A stretch of DNA of 58,414 bases, taken from a virus. The position numbers were made by a program, and so were the translations under genes. The notes below the pieces were generated by a model. The model was not told the origin of the DNA. It made no database searches and saw nothing but the letters and a program-made list of their open reading frames with translations. Shown here in pieces: positions 33,342 through 41,547 of this stretch (within the stretch, counting starts at the first letter, position 1; every line of letters starts with the position of its first letter). The stretch is from positions 1 to 58,414 of IMG/VR virus record IMGVR_UViG_3300008954_000062; one strand, written 5' to 3'.

Positions 33342-33562
33342 TGTCTAAACCAGCACATGTAACAGCAAAATTAGGAGGAAGAGTAAAAACCTCAGAGCAG
33401 CTAATACGTGTCTTTATTCGCAAGTGCAAGAAAGAAAATGTACTTCAAGATTACAAGAAAAAACAATATTATGAATCAAAAAGCGAAAAACGAAGAAGAA
33501 AAAAGTCAGCATCAAAACAAAGGTGTCTTTCAAAGATTAATAAACAAAACAAAATACATTAA
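33341..33562 (+). CDS. rpsU: Ribosomal protein bS21 homologue
   Basis: This 73-residue basic protein reads as bS21 of the small ribosomal subunit. Residues 20-39 (QLIRVFIRKCKKENVLQDYK) align with the RRFKRxCEKAGVLxExRR segment of bacterial bS21, and 43-61 (YYESKSEKRRRKKSASKQR) with the FYEKPxxxRKRKxxxAxKR segment. bS21 sits near the anti-Shine-Dalgarno end of 16S rRNA and affects start selection. Phage-encoded bS21 copies are known in some marine and giant phages and are thought to enter host ribosomes. Here it lies in the late head operon, just before scaffold and capsid genes, which suggests a boost for late mRNAs. GAGGGG precedes the start, and it overlaps the previous stop by one base. 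Confidence 0.85.
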   Translation: MSKPAHVTAKLGGRVKTSEQLIRVFIRKCKKENVLQDYKKKQYYESKSEKRRRKKSASKQRCLSKINKQNKIH

Positions 33563-33575
33563 AAAAAATCAATAG

Positions 33576-33595
33576 CTGACATATATTTAAGTCAG
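33576..33595 (+). promoter_or_regulatory. Candidate late promoter element inside a small inverted repeat
   Basis: The gap before the scaffold gene has TATATTTA at 33582-33589, 26 nt before the ATG at 33616. It is framed by CTGAC (33576-33580) and GTCAG (33591-33595), which can pair. The 8-mer is one of several alike in this window; the flanking repeat could be an operator or chance. Confidence 0.4.
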
Positions 33596-33615
33596 GAATA
33601 TTCAAGAGAGGTACG

Positions 33616-35304
33616 ATGAGTCAAACTATTTACCATGAAGCGATCGCTGACGCTCGAAAGCTCAGAGAGATGGCAGAGCAAAGTGCTAAAAATAAAATAA
33701 TTGATGCGGTATCACCTCGCATACGTGAGCTAATTGAAATGCAACTGTTGGGCGAGGATTCTCACAATGATGTGTCAATGGATAATGAAGACGTTGTTGT
33801 CGACTTAGATACACTGTCTGGTGAGAATTATGAAGATGAAGAAATGTCAACTTATGAAATGACTGGAGACGACTCTGAAACTGCAGTAAAAGTAAGTCCG
33901 GACGGAGGCATTTCAGTTGATGTAGGCGATATATCTATTGAAGTTCAGGCCGGCGAAGAAGACGAAGATGATCTTATTCTTGGTCAAGAAATTGCTGAAG
34001 CCCTCGCAAATATTGTAAAAACGCGAGGTAAAAGTACACAATTAACTGAGAATGTTGATTCTCTAGAACGTAGGTGGTCACTTTTACGTAGAGGATATCC
34101 TGTTGCACGACAGAGTGGAACAATATCTCAGAAGAAAAAAGTAGCAAAGATTTTTGAATCTCTCGCACGTGAAGCAGTAACTTTACGCCGCGAAGTGATA
34201 CTTACTGAGCATAGACAAGGCTTACAAGCCTTGGATAAAACACGCATTGATCTTATCATTAAGGAGATGAAAAAAATGGCAGGGCGAAACAATAAAGATA
34301 TCTTCGATTACTTATTCGAAGATGATTCAGCAGATAAGACATCTGCCAAAGACATGGACGAAATGTCAGTATTCCTCGAGGAAGACGAGGAAGTCTTTGA
34401 TGATGAGATAGCAGATGAAGAAGAAGTATCTGACGAAGAAGAAGACGTCGACGTTGATGCTGCTACGTCTGCTATTGAAGATCTAGGGTTAGCACTTGGT
34501 CTAGACGTTGTCGTCGGAGGCGAGGGTGAGGAATCCGATATGCCTGACGAAGAAGTCCTAGATTTGGGAGGGGAGGAAGAAGACCCCATGGAAGAAACAT
34601 ATGAAATTGATGAGTCTGCTCTTCGAAGTGCACTGCGCAAAATGAGAAATCGAAGACTAAATGAAAACGACCCGGTCGATGGTTCAGGTGACACTTCTTT
34701 TGGCGGCGGATCTGCTGAAGATGAAATGTTTATTGATGTCGACGAAGACGATTTGCTTAACGCCCTAGCAGATGAGCTTGGTGACGTATCAATGCCAACT
34801 GCTGGTGCAAGTCAACCTCCCGGTGGAGACGCAATGCCAGAGTCTTTCCGCAGAAGACGTCGCATGCAATCCAGACGAAGGCGAACACAAGGATCTCGTA
34901 GTCGTGTATCCGAAAGTCGTCAGACGCGTGACATGAAAAGAAACTTAGCTGAGCACAAACTCGCCGTATCTGCTCTTAAGGGGCAGCTCACTGAGATGAA
35001 TCTTTTCAACGCAAAACTACTTTACGCGAATAAGCTTATGCAAAATCGCAATCTTACAGCCAAACAACAAAGAGCAATTGTCGAAGCCCTAGATAATGCC
35101 AAGACGCTCAGAGAAGCTAAGCTGTTGTACAAGAGCCTGACAACGTCACTAGATAAAGGTGCTAATAAAAAGAGCCTAAGTGAAGGTGCGTCTAGACGGC
35201 TTGTCGGATCATCCTCCAGATCAACCCGGTCGGGCTCTCCCGCCAATAGTGGGGCTGAGGTGGATAGATGGGCAGTTCTTGCTGGTCTCAACAAGGACAA
35301 TTAA
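33616..35304 (+). CDS. Prohead core scaffold protein (gp22-like by position)
   Basis: This 562-residue acidic protein lies directly before the major capsid gene, as gp22 does in T4. It has an N-terminal helix (HEAIADARKLREMAEQSAKN), long Glu/Asp-rich tracts (residues ~70-130 and ~220-330), an Arg-rich patch near 415-440 (RRRRMQSRRRRTQGSRSRVS) and a helical C-terminal part. T4 gp22 is shorter (269 residues) but likewise acidic and helical, and the prohead protease digests it. Several LxE sites occur, as expected for a substrate. The family assignment is by gene order, charge and helicity rather than clear similarity. GAGAGGT precedes the ATG. Confidence 0.65.
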   Translation: MSQTIYHEAIADARKLREMAEQSAKNKIIDAVSPRIRELIEMQLLGEDSHNDVSMDNEDVVVDLDTLSGENYEDEEMSTYEMTGDDSETAVKVSPDGGISVDVGDISIEVQAGEEDEDDLILGQEIAEALANIVKTRGKSTQLTENVDSLERRWSLLRRGYPVARQSGTISQKKKVAKIFESLAREAVTLRREVILTEHRQGLQALDKTRIDLIIKEMKKMAGRNNKDIFDYLFEDDSADKTSAKDMDEMSVFLEEDEEVFDDEIADEEEVSDEEEDVDVDAATSAIEDLGLALGLDVVVGGEGEESDMPDEEVLDLGGEEEDPMEETYEIDESALRSALRKMRNRRLNENDPVDGSGDTSFGGGSAEDEMFIDVDEDDLLNALADELGDVSMPTAGASQPPGGDAMPESFRRRRRMQSRRRRTQGSRSRVSESRQTRDMKRNLAEHKLAVSALKGQLTEMNLFNAKLLYANKLMQNRNLTAKQQRAIVEALDNAKTLREAKLLYKSLTTSLDKGANKKSLSEGASRRLVGSSSRSTRSGSPANSGAEVDRWAVLAGLNKDN

Positions 35305-35350
35305 TCTAAACCTCAACTAAACAATTTAAGCTTATTAGGAGAAATACAAA

Positions 35351-37216
35351 ATGAGCAAAAGCTTTTCACTAGATCAACTTACTGAAGGGATTCGCCAGCG
35401 CCACCTGGGATCTCAAAATCGTAGGTTGATAGAAAAATGGGCCCGTACGGGTCTTCTTCGTGGCCTCGAGGGTGTACATCGTGAAAACATGTCACGCATG
35501 CTCGAGAATCAGGCAGCGCAAGTCCTTAAGGAAGCTTCCTCACTCTCTACGGGTGGAGGTGCACTTGCTACCTCTGGCGACCTACGCGGTTTCACAAACA
35601 TCGCATTCCCACTTGTACGTCGTGTTTTCGGCGGACTAGTTGCAAATGAGTTGGTATCAATTCAGCCGATGAGTCTTCCTTCGGGGCTTCTTTTCTATCT
35701 GGACTATACGTACGGATCTGAAGAAACGAACATAAGCGACGTTTCAGACGGTGTATCTATTTACCCATCTGGATCATCTATCTATAACAGCCCAACTGGT
35801 AAGGGTGTCCGTTCTGGTTCACTTGCAGTTGGTGGTCAGTATGATCTAGCTGGTGTAGGATTCTCTAGAGTTCATGAAAATGTCGCCGGCGTTACACTTA
35901 GTGCTTCTGGTGCTATGGGTGGAACATCTAAGCAGATTTATTCTGTTGCTAAGGTGATGACAACATCAGGTTCAGATGGAAGACTTCTTCAATTCGATCC
36001 TCAAATCACTAGCGATATTGAAGATGGAACAGGACGTTATTCACTAGCAATTGTTGACTTAACTACTGGATTTGGTAATGCAGATCTTAGTCTGGTCAAA
36101 GAGTTTGCTTTGCATCTTAACGGTGGCTCAAGCGCGGGTGTCAAGAATGTGCGTGCTGGTGTCCAAGATGGTAACAACATTGTAAATGTTAGACGTTTGA
36201 ATCAGCTGGGTACATTTGCTAGTAGCAAGTTTACTTCTGATCCTTTAGTTACGACTGCTACAGCCAATGCAGCAATGCTAATGGTTGTTTCTGGTGTTGT
36301 TACAACTACAGACAATGGTAACTTAGATGTGATTATACCACAGTCTCCATCTCTTAGCACTGCTGATGATGGATCAACTTTGACTATACCATCATTTGAG
36401 TCTAACTTTGGTGCAACTCCGAGTCCGTCTATTCCAGAGATTGATATCAAGATTGAGTCTATCGCTGTTACGGCTGCAACTCGTAAGTTACGTGCCAAGT
36501 GGTCCCCAGAGCTTGCTCAGGATCTGAATGCTTATCACAGCCTTGACGCTGAGGTTGAGCTAACCCAGATTCTTTCTGAGCAGATTGCTCTAGAGCTTGA
36601 TCGGGAAATTCTCAATGACCTTCTTACACAAGCCAACGGTGCTAACCTTTATTGGTCACGTGCTCCCGGACGCTTTGTACATAAGGAGACAGGTGCTATT
36701 CAGTCTAGAGGCTCAACACTTGAACCAGGCCCAGCTTTCACTGGTACAGTTCGTGAGTGGTATGAGACGCTAATTGAAACAGTCATTGACGTTGCAAACA
36801 CGATTCATCGTAAGACCCTTCGTGGTTCTGCAAACTTTATCGTTGTAAGTCCTGACGTCGCAACTATCTTAGAAGCTTCGGTTTTCTATCGTCCATCTTA
36901 TAGCCTTGATGGTGATGGTCAGGTAAGTGGTCCGATGACTCTGGGTGCTGAGAAGGTTGGTACTTTGAGCAACCGTTTCACAGTCTATAAAGATCCTTAC
37001 TTCCCACGCAACAAGATTCTTGTTGGTTATAAGGGCGGTAGTTATCTTGAGACTGGTTATGTATATGCTCCTTACGTTCCACTTATTGTTACTCCTACGA
37101 TATTCGCGCCTGAGGATTTCACTCCTCGCAAAGGTGTAATGACTCGTTACGGTAAGAAAATGGTTCGTAGTGACTTCTACGGTACAGTTACAGTTCTGGA
37201 CTTGAATATCATCTAA
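35351..37216 (+). CDS. Major capsid protein (gp23-like)
   Basis: This 621-residue protein carries gp23 signatures: the N-terminal RRLIEKWARTGLLRGL, then FTNIAFPLVRRVFGGLVANE and LVSIQPMS, and AKWSPELAQDLNAYHSLDAE in the core with a following EQIALELDREI. It forms the hexamers of the T4-type head. A prohead protease site is visible as LKE-A after Glu61, near Glu65 in T4 gp23. It is longer than T4 gp23 (521), mainly from a Ser/Thr/Gly-rich region at about 150-360 that may be a surface insertion. Arginine is mostly CGT/CGC, whereas neighbouring genes use AGA, suggesting selection for high expression. AGGAGAA precedes the start and a strong terminator follows. Confidence 0.95.
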   Translation: MSKSFSLDQLTEGIRQRHLGSQNRRLIEKWARTGLLRGLEGVHRENMSRMLENQAAQVLKEASSLSTGGGALATSGDLRGFTNIAFPLVRRVFGGLVANELVSIQPMSLPSGLLFYLDYTYGSEETNISDVSDGVSIYPSGSSIYNSPTGKGVRSGSLAVGGQYDLAGVGFSRVHENVAGVTLSASGAMGGTSKQIYSVAKVMTTSGSDGRLLQFDPQITSDIEDGTGRYSLAIVDLTTGFGNADLSLVKEFALHLNGGSSAGVKNVRAGVQDGNNIVNVRRLNQLGTFASSKFTSDPLVTTATANAAMLMVVSGVVTTTDNGNLDVIIPQSPSLSTADDGSTLTIPSFESNFGATPSPSIPEIDIKIESIAVTAATRKLRAKWSPELAQDLNAYHSLDAEVELTQILSEQIALELDREILNDLLTQANGANLYWSRAPGRFVHKETGAIQSRGSTLEPGPAFTGTVREWYETLIETVIDVANTIHRKTLRGSANFIVVSPDVATILEASVFYRPSYSLDGDGQVSGPMTLGAEKVGTLSNRFTVYKDPYFPRNKILVGYKGGSYLETGYVYAPYVPLIVTPTIFAPEDFTPRKGVMTRYGKKMVRSDFYGTVTVLDLNII

Positions 37217-37237
37217 AGGATACTCATTTTCACTTGT

Positions 37238-37268
37238 AAGGGCTGCCCTTCGGGGCAGCCCTTTTTTT
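37238..37268 (+). terminator. Strong rho-independent terminator after the major capsid gene
   Basis: A perfect 11-bp stem (37238-37248 with 37253-37263) closed by a TTCG tetraloop is followed by a T run. It sits 22 nt after the capsid stop codon and should end the late head transcript. Confidence 0.95.
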
Positions 37269-37286
37269 CACTTAAATTATGATTAT

Positions 37287-37315
37287 TTTACATATACACC
37301 GCAAAAGGGTATAAT
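37287..37315 (+). promoter_or_regulatory. Host sigma70-like promoter before the homing endonuclease
   Basis: TTTACA (37287-37292) and TATAAT (37310-37315) are separated by exactly 17 bp. The ATG of the endonuclease lies only 5 nt after the -10 box, so transcription from this promoter would begin at or about the start codon and give a leaderless mRNA. The other possibility is that the sequence is a chance match and AAAAGGG (37303-37309) is a spaced ribosome binding site on read-through mRNA. Confidence 0.6.
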
Positions 37316-37320
37316 AACAT

Positions 37321-38736
37321 ATGATATGCAAAATATGTAGCTATGAGTCATGTGGAAAAGATTTTTCAAACCATCTTCAAAGAGAGCATAAACTTAGATC
37401 GAAAGAGTACACAGCTAAGCACATTTATAAATTTCAACCGATATGTGAGCACTGCGGAAAAGAAACACGTTACGTAGCATTTCGTTTTAAGCGATTCTGC
37501 AAAGATTGTTCAAAAATAGCTTCATCTATAGGGGGCAAGTCCGGCGGAAAAGCGCCTGCTTGGAATAAAGGCTTGACAAAAGAAACTGATGAAAGAATCA
37601 AAAGACAAGCAGAGAAAAATATAGGTAAAGGTAATCCATTCCATGGAAGAGTTCACACGATTGAAACACGTACACAGATAAGTAAAACAAAAGTCCTCAA
37701 TAGAATAACTGTTCAGCAACGGATCAATGAGCGATCAGGTGATTTTGAGCTAGTAACTGATCTTGATGAATACTATTCGAGGCAAAAACAATATTTAGAG
37801 TTTAGATGTAAAAAATGCAATACAGTTTCTGATAAAACATTGCAAGCATTTGAAAGAGGATCATTATGTCCGATTTGTTATCCACCCAGTAGATCACAAT
37901 TTGAAATAGAGATAAATGATTTTATTAGATCGCTAGGAATAAAGACAAAGACTAACGATAGGTCAGTTATCGGACCAAAAGAACTAGACATAGTAATACA
38001 AGGTAAGGATCTTGCAATAGAGGCAAATGGTTTGTATTGGCACTCAGAAAATGCTAGAAGTGTTAATCATGACAAGTATCGCCATATAAGCAAAACATTA
38101 GAATGTCTATCACAAAGCTATAGATTAGTCCACATATTCAGTGACGAATGGAGTAATAAGGAAGATATTTGCAAATCAATGATTGCTAATAGGTTGGGTA
38201 TGCCGAATATCAGGATTCACGGAAGAAAATGCCAGATAAAAGAAATTACAAAGTATCAAGAAAAAACGTTCTTCGACAAAACGCATATTTCAGGTTTTGT
38301 ACCCTCTAGAAAGTGTTTTGCACTATTTTATGATGGAAAAATCGTTGCAGCAATTTCGCTAAGAGTGCCAAGACAAAAAAAATATAAAGGTATGCTAGAG
38401 ATAGCAAGATACTCTTCTGAGCTAAATCATCAAGTGATGGGAGGCTTGGGGAAGCTATTGTCTAAATCTATAGATTATGCTAGAAAAAATAATCATACCG
38501 GTATTTTGACATATTCTGATCGTCGATTTGGAGAAGGGGACGGGTATTTGAAATGTGGGTTTGAGCACTCAGGAACTACAGGACTAGACTATTGGTATAC
38601 TGACGGACAAATAAGAGTAGATAGATTTACACTAAAAACATCAGATGGAAAAACAGAAAAACAAAGAATGTATGAGAACAAGCTGATGAAAATTTATGGA
38701 TGCGGAAGCAACATATTTATAAAACTATTGACATAA
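37321..38736 (+). CDS. Free-standing homing endonuclease (zinc fingers, NUMOD3-like, EDxHD/Vsr-like nuclease)
   Basis: This 471-residue protein is a phage homing endonuclease. It starts with a ROS/MucR-like zinc finger (Cys3, Cys6, His18, His23), then a Cys4 knuckle (42, 45, 60, 63), a NUMOD3-like DNA-binding piece (GNPFHGRVHTIETRTQIS, 104-121) and another CxxC pair. The nuclease core has ELDIVIQ (221-227) and LAIEANGLYWHSE (231-243), the pattern of EDxHD (Vsr-like) homing enzymes. A C-terminal section with YSDRRFGEGDGYLKCGF follows, common in these proteins. It lies between the capsid terminator and the next gene, a typical intergenic homing site. Its likely target is the corresponding site in related phages. 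Confidence 0.85.
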   Translation: MICKICSYESCGKDFSNHLQREHKLRSKEYTAKHIYKFQPICEHCGKETRYVAFRFKRFCKDCSKIASSIGGKSGGKAPAWNKGLTKETDERIKRQAEKNIGKGNPFHGRVHTIETRTQISKTKVLNRITVQQRINERSGDFELVTDLDEYYSRQKQYLEFRCKKCNTVSDKTLQAFERGSLCPICYPPSRSQFEIEINDFIRSLGIKTKTNDRSVIGPKELDIVIQGKDLAIEANGLYWHSENARSVNHDKYRHISKTLECLSQSYRLVHIFSDEWSNKEDICKSMIANRLGMPNIRIHGRKCQIKEITKYQEKTFFDKTHISGFVPSRKCFALFYDGKIVAAISLRVPRQKKYKGMLEIARYSSELNHQVMGGLGKLLSKSIDYARKNNHTGILTYSDRRFGEGDGYLKCGFEHSGTTGLDYWYTDGQIRVDRFTLKTSDGKTEKQRMYENKLMKIYGCGSNIFIKLLT

Positions 38737-38783
38737 ACAAATAGCAAAACAGGCGTAGTGTTATTCAAACATAGGAGATTATT

Positions 38784-39014
38784 ATGGACGAACAACAGGC
38801 ACAACAAGCAGATGAAACCGGACAACAAGTAACTCGCGAGCAATTGCAGCGCTGGGGAGTTTCTGTTTTAGTAAGTGCAGCAAAAATGTCACAGCAACGA
38901 GGTGTATTCTCATTAGAAGAAGCTGCTCTAGTAAGTAAGGCTGTCAACATATTTGCACCATCTGCCCCAGAAGTTCAAGACGAAGAAGCTTCGAGTGAAG
39001 AAGACAAAGAATAA
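38784..39014 (+). CDS. Small acidic protein, unknown
   Basis: This 76-residue protein has AGGAGA before the ATG. A Gln-rich start (DEQQAQQADETGQQ) is followed by a helix (REQLQRWGVSVLVSAAKM) and an acidic tail (EEASSEEDKE). Position after the capsid gene suggests a small head or virion protein. No family is recognised, and it might instead be a regulatory protein. Confidence 0.55.
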   Translation: MDEQQAQQADETGQQVTREQLQRWGVSVLVSAAKMSQQRGVFSLEEAALVSKAVNIFAPSAPEVQDEEASSEEDKE

Positions 39015-39047
39015 TAGACAAACTTGGTTATAAGTTTAGCTGAGCGA

Positions 39048-39055
39048 GATATTTA
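39048..39055 (+). promoter_or_regulatory. Candidate late promoter element (GATATTTA)
   Basis: GATATTTA lies in the 117-nt gap before the gene at 39132. It is 76 nt from the ATG, giving a long leader that contains the inverted repeat at 39065-39102. Confidence 0.4.
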
Positions 39056-39064
39056 TCATCAAGC

Positions 39065-39102
39065 CCGATTCATTTAATCAGCTGACACTACCAGTGAATC
39101 GG
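39065..39102 (+). other. Possible leader stem-loop
   Basis: CCGATTCA (39065-39072) can pair with TGAATCGG (39095-39102) over 8 bp, enclosing a 22-nt loop that itself holds a small palindrome, TCAGCTGA. It sits between a candidate promoter and the ribosome binding site AAGGAGAAA. It is not followed by a T run, so it is not a terminator; it might shape mRNA stability. Confidence 0.3.
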
Positions 39103-39131
39103 AAGCATGTAGACAAATAAGGAGAAAGATT

Positions 39132-39611
39132 ATGCCTAAGGTGACAATTACAGACAGAAAAGGAATAGTTCAGACAACGGGAGGTTCAGTTGTTGTTGAA
39201 AATAATGTACATTTTCGACCAGACTCAGCTCCCGCAATGACAGTAAAATATGCTGCTCCAGCAGCAGCCATTGGAACAGGTGCAGTAACACTTACAATTG
39301 CACAGATTCTGACGGGAATTCTTGAAGAGGATCCTGAGGGCGCTGTTACGTGGACTCTTCCTACAAATGCTCTTCTTCGAGCAGGACTAAATGATCCACA
39401 AACAGGAGACACACTTGATTTCTGTGTGATCAATAATGCTACATCTACTGTAGATGAGCCAATCACAATTGCTGTCGGCGCAGGTGGTACTGCTGTTGGT
39501 AATATGATTGTTGAAGCTGCTATGGTCGCCGGCGAAGTTAATTCCGGAAGTGGACTATTCAGAGTAAGACTTACATCTGCTACAGCATATTCGTGCTATA
39601 GACTTGCATAA
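39132..39611 (+). CDS. Putative capsid decoration or head-associated protein
   Basis: This 159-residue protein is small and beta-rich, with Ala/Thr/Gly-rich strands (PAAAIGTGAVTLTIAQILTG; PITIAVGAGGTAVGNMIVEA) and no enzyme motif or membrane segment. It has a very good ribosome binding site (AAGGAGAAAG), its own candidate promoter and its own terminator, so it is probably a single strongly expressed unit. Place after the capsid gene fits a decoration protein. I do not recognise the family, and a minor tail role cannot be excluded. Confidence 0.6.
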   Translation: MPKVTITDRKGIVQTTGGSVVVENNVHFRPDSAPAMTVKYAAPAAAIGTGAVTLTIAQILTGILEEDPEGAVTWTLPTNALLRAGLNDPQTGDTLDFCVINNATSTVDEPITIAVGAGGTAVGNMIVEAAMVAGEVNSGSGLFRVRLTSATAYSCYRLA

Positions 39612-39664
39612 AGAAGTAGTGTAATATTTTAAAATTTAGCTAAGCAGCTTTATTTTATCTAAGG

Positions 39665-39692
39665 AAGGCAGGGGAAACCCTGCCTTTTTTTT
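39665..39692 (+). terminator. Rho-independent terminator
   Basis: A 9-bp stem (39665-39673 with 39678-39686) with a GAAA tetraloop is followed by a long T run. It ends the unit with the gene at 39132. Confidence 0.93.
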
Positions 39693-39726
39693 ATTTCTAC
39701 CGGTGGATTAATTGAGGTTGTAAATA

Positions 39727-39734
39727 GATATTTA
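39727..39734 (+). promoter_or_regulatory. Candidate late promoter element (GATATTTA)
   Basis: GATATTTA directly follows the terminator region but ends only 6 nt before the ATG at 39741. If it is a promoter, the message would be leaderless or the true start lies further in. Confidence 0.3.
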
Positions 39735-39740
39735 TGAATA

Positions 39741-39968
39741 ATGTCAAGGAAAACATCATTTGAGAATTTGAAAAACTTACGAGATCAATTGATTTCGAGA
39801 GAAAGCAAATTAGCAATTGACAATAAAACGATGTTGTCGCTTTTGTCATGTGTTAAGTTAGTTCATAAAGACTTATCGAAAGATAAGCCCGATATTCAAT
39901 CAGCAATTGATCGTCTAGACGAGTTGCTTGCTACTGCGAGTATTAAGAAATATAGCGGAGCACAATAA
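39741..39968 (+). CDS. Small helical protein, unknown
   Basis: This 75-residue protein is helical and charged, with segments FENLKNLRDQLISRESKLAI and SAIDRLDELLATASIK. No ribosome binding site is seen before the ATG, which leaves the start open. It is followed two bases later by a coiled-coil membrane protein, so the two may work together. The function is not recognised. Confidence 0.5.
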   Translation: MSRKTSFENLKNLRDQLISRESKLAIDNKTMLSLLSCVKLVHKDLSKDKPDIQSAIDRLDELLATASIKKYSGAQ

Positions 39969-39970
39969 AA

Positions 39971-40303
39971 ATGACAGAAGTAGATAGTAACAACAATTGG
40001 AGTGAATATTCTCGGCTAGTTTTAAAAGAATTAGAAACACTAGCATCAAGTATTCAAGCCCTAAATACAGAGATCCAAGATCTTAAGCAAGAAATTGCTA
40101 GAATGCGTGAAAGGGAAGATCGAGTTGAAGAGCTCAGAGCTTGGAAAGATAAAATCGATGAAGTAGTGTCACCCACACAAATGCAGGGATATGTCAATGA
40201 TATAGAAGAGCTTAAGGCGTTTCGAACGAGGGCAATTACCATATTCGCAGTTGTTCAGTTTGGAATGGCATCATCGATGTGGATGATGAAGATGTTCATG
40301 TAG
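39971..40303 (+). CDS. Coiled-coil protein with C-terminal membrane anchor
   Basis: This 110-residue protein has a long coiled coil from about residue 15 to 85 (LVLKELETLASSIQALNTEI and LKQEIARMREREDRVEELRA), then a hydrophobic C-terminal segment (TIFAVVQFGMASSMWMMKMF), which would span or anchor in a membrane. It may be a tail-anchored protein acting late. Spanin- or holin-like roles come to mind, but there is no lipobox and no partner gene, so function stays open. Confidence 0.55.
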   Translation: MTEVDSNNNWSEYSRLVLKELETLASSIQALNTEIQDLKQEIARMREREDRVEELRAWKDKIDEVVSPTQMQGYVNDIEELKAFRTRAITIFAVVQFGMASSMWMMKMFM

Positions 40304-40323
40304 TACTCAGTTGGTTTGAGACG

Positions 40324-40331
40324 TATATTTA
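40324..40331 (+). promoter_or_regulatory. Candidate late promoter element (TATATTTA)
   Basis: TATATTTA lies 34 nt before the ATG of the neck protein at 40366 and is followed by TTAG. CGGGAGA then serves as ribosome binding site. Confidence 0.45.
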
Positions 40332-40365
40332 TTAGATGACTAAACCGCATCGGGAGATTTAAGCT

Positions 40366-41538
40366 ATGAGTACATTTGCCAACACACTAAGCCCGACACC
40401 TTTTGGGTTTTTTGATCAAGAGGGGTCATTCCAGACAGAAGCTGACTCTATGATTACGTTTGTCAAGCGAAAGTTGGGTGATGACATACTCAGTGTTGAG
40501 CTTACCAAAAAACAGATTTGGTCGTGCTTCGAAGAGGCATTCTTAGAGTATGGATCGATAATAAACCAGTATCAGGCAAAGTCACAGTTGGCAAATCTTT
40601 TAGGCGCTGCTACAGGTTCTTTATTGTCAGGTAGTGAACAAAAATATCCCAGAGAAAATCTAGAATTCATGCTACGTCGCGGTGAGCCTTATTCTATGGA
40701 AGCTGGTTTGGGTGGGTCATATAACTCGGTATCCGGATCTATATCATTGACAAAAGATGTGCAAGATTACGATATATACAGCACGCTTAAAGACTCATCA
40801 GGAAATTTGATATTCTCTAGCAGTAAAAACTCGCCAAGGACAAAAATGAGAGTAATGGAAGTGATGCATTATTCACCTCAAGCTGCTTATAGATTTTTTG
40901 ATACGACTAGTGCAGTCAACTATCTCAATAATGAGTTTTCATTTGAGTCATTTACCCCAGAAACAGCGTTCTATGTTTTGCCCGTATTTGAAGACGTTCT
41001 TAGGGCTGGCATGCTATCAATGTCATCCCGCGTAAGAAGATCACACTATAGTTATAAAATTGTAGGAACAAATATTCGAATATTTCCGAAGCCCACGCAG
41101 GAAAATCCCAAGAGTCTGTGGATTCGTGTATCATACTCTCCTGACCCCATGAACCCGGCCTTTCAAGACGATAGTATATACGGTGTAAGTAATCTTTCAA
41201 ATGTCCCCTACGGTAACCTCATGTTCTCTAGGATAAACTCTATAGGGCGCCAGTGGGTTAGGCAATACACACTATCGTTAAGCAAAGAATTGTTGGGTAT
41301 GGTTCGATCAAAATTCAGCACTGTTCCAATTCCTGGCGGAGAATTGTCACTAAATGGAAATGATTTGATAACTAGTGCACGATCTGAATTGGAGACATTA
41401 CAGACACAGCTTCGTGATATGCTTGAGGATCTTACATATTCTAAAATGCTAGAAGACGAAGCAGCTGCAACAGAAAACTTGCAACGAATTCTTAGAAACA
41501 TTCCAATTCCTAATGGGAAATCAATAATCATGGGCTAG
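40366..41538 (+). CDS. Neck / head completion protein (gp13-like)
   Basis: This 390-residue protein has near residues 25-60 the pattern ITFVKRKLGDDILSVELTKK followed by QIWSCFEEAFLEYG, matching as I recall it the start of T4 gp13 (ILRRLGAPIINVELT, QIYDCIQRALELYG). gp13 and gp14 form the ring that closes the head and joins it to the tail. The gene is the first of three in the T4 order gp13-gp14-gp15 ahead of the sheath, which supports the call. It is longer than T4 gp13 (309). The remainder is alpha/beta without further named motif. Confidence 0.75.
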   Translation: MSTFANTLSPTPFGFFDQEGSFQTEADSMITFVKRKLGDDILSVELTKKQIWSCFEEAFLEYGSIINQYQAKSQLANLLGAATGSLLSGSEQKYPRENLEFMLRRGEPYSMEAGLGGSYNSVSGSISLTKDVQDYDIYSTLKDSSGNLIFSSSKNSPRTKMRVMEVMHYSPQAAYRFFDTTSAVNYLNNEFSFESFTPETAFYVLPVFEDVLRAGMLSMSSRVRRSHYSYKIVGTNIRIFPKPTQENPKSLWIRVSYSPDPMNPAFQDDSIYGVSNLSNVPYGNLMFSRINSIGRQWVRQYTLSLSKELLGMVRSKFSTVPIPGGELSLNGNDLITSARSELETLQTQLRDMLEDLTYSKMLEDEAAATENLQRILRNIPIPNGKSIIMG

Positions 41539-41547
41539 GAGTGAATT

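Noticed and set aside
34308-34694. Minus-strand Ser-rich frame in the scaffold gene
   Set aside because: A Ser-rich frame is the expected shadow of a Glu/Asp-rich gene; nothing supports expression.
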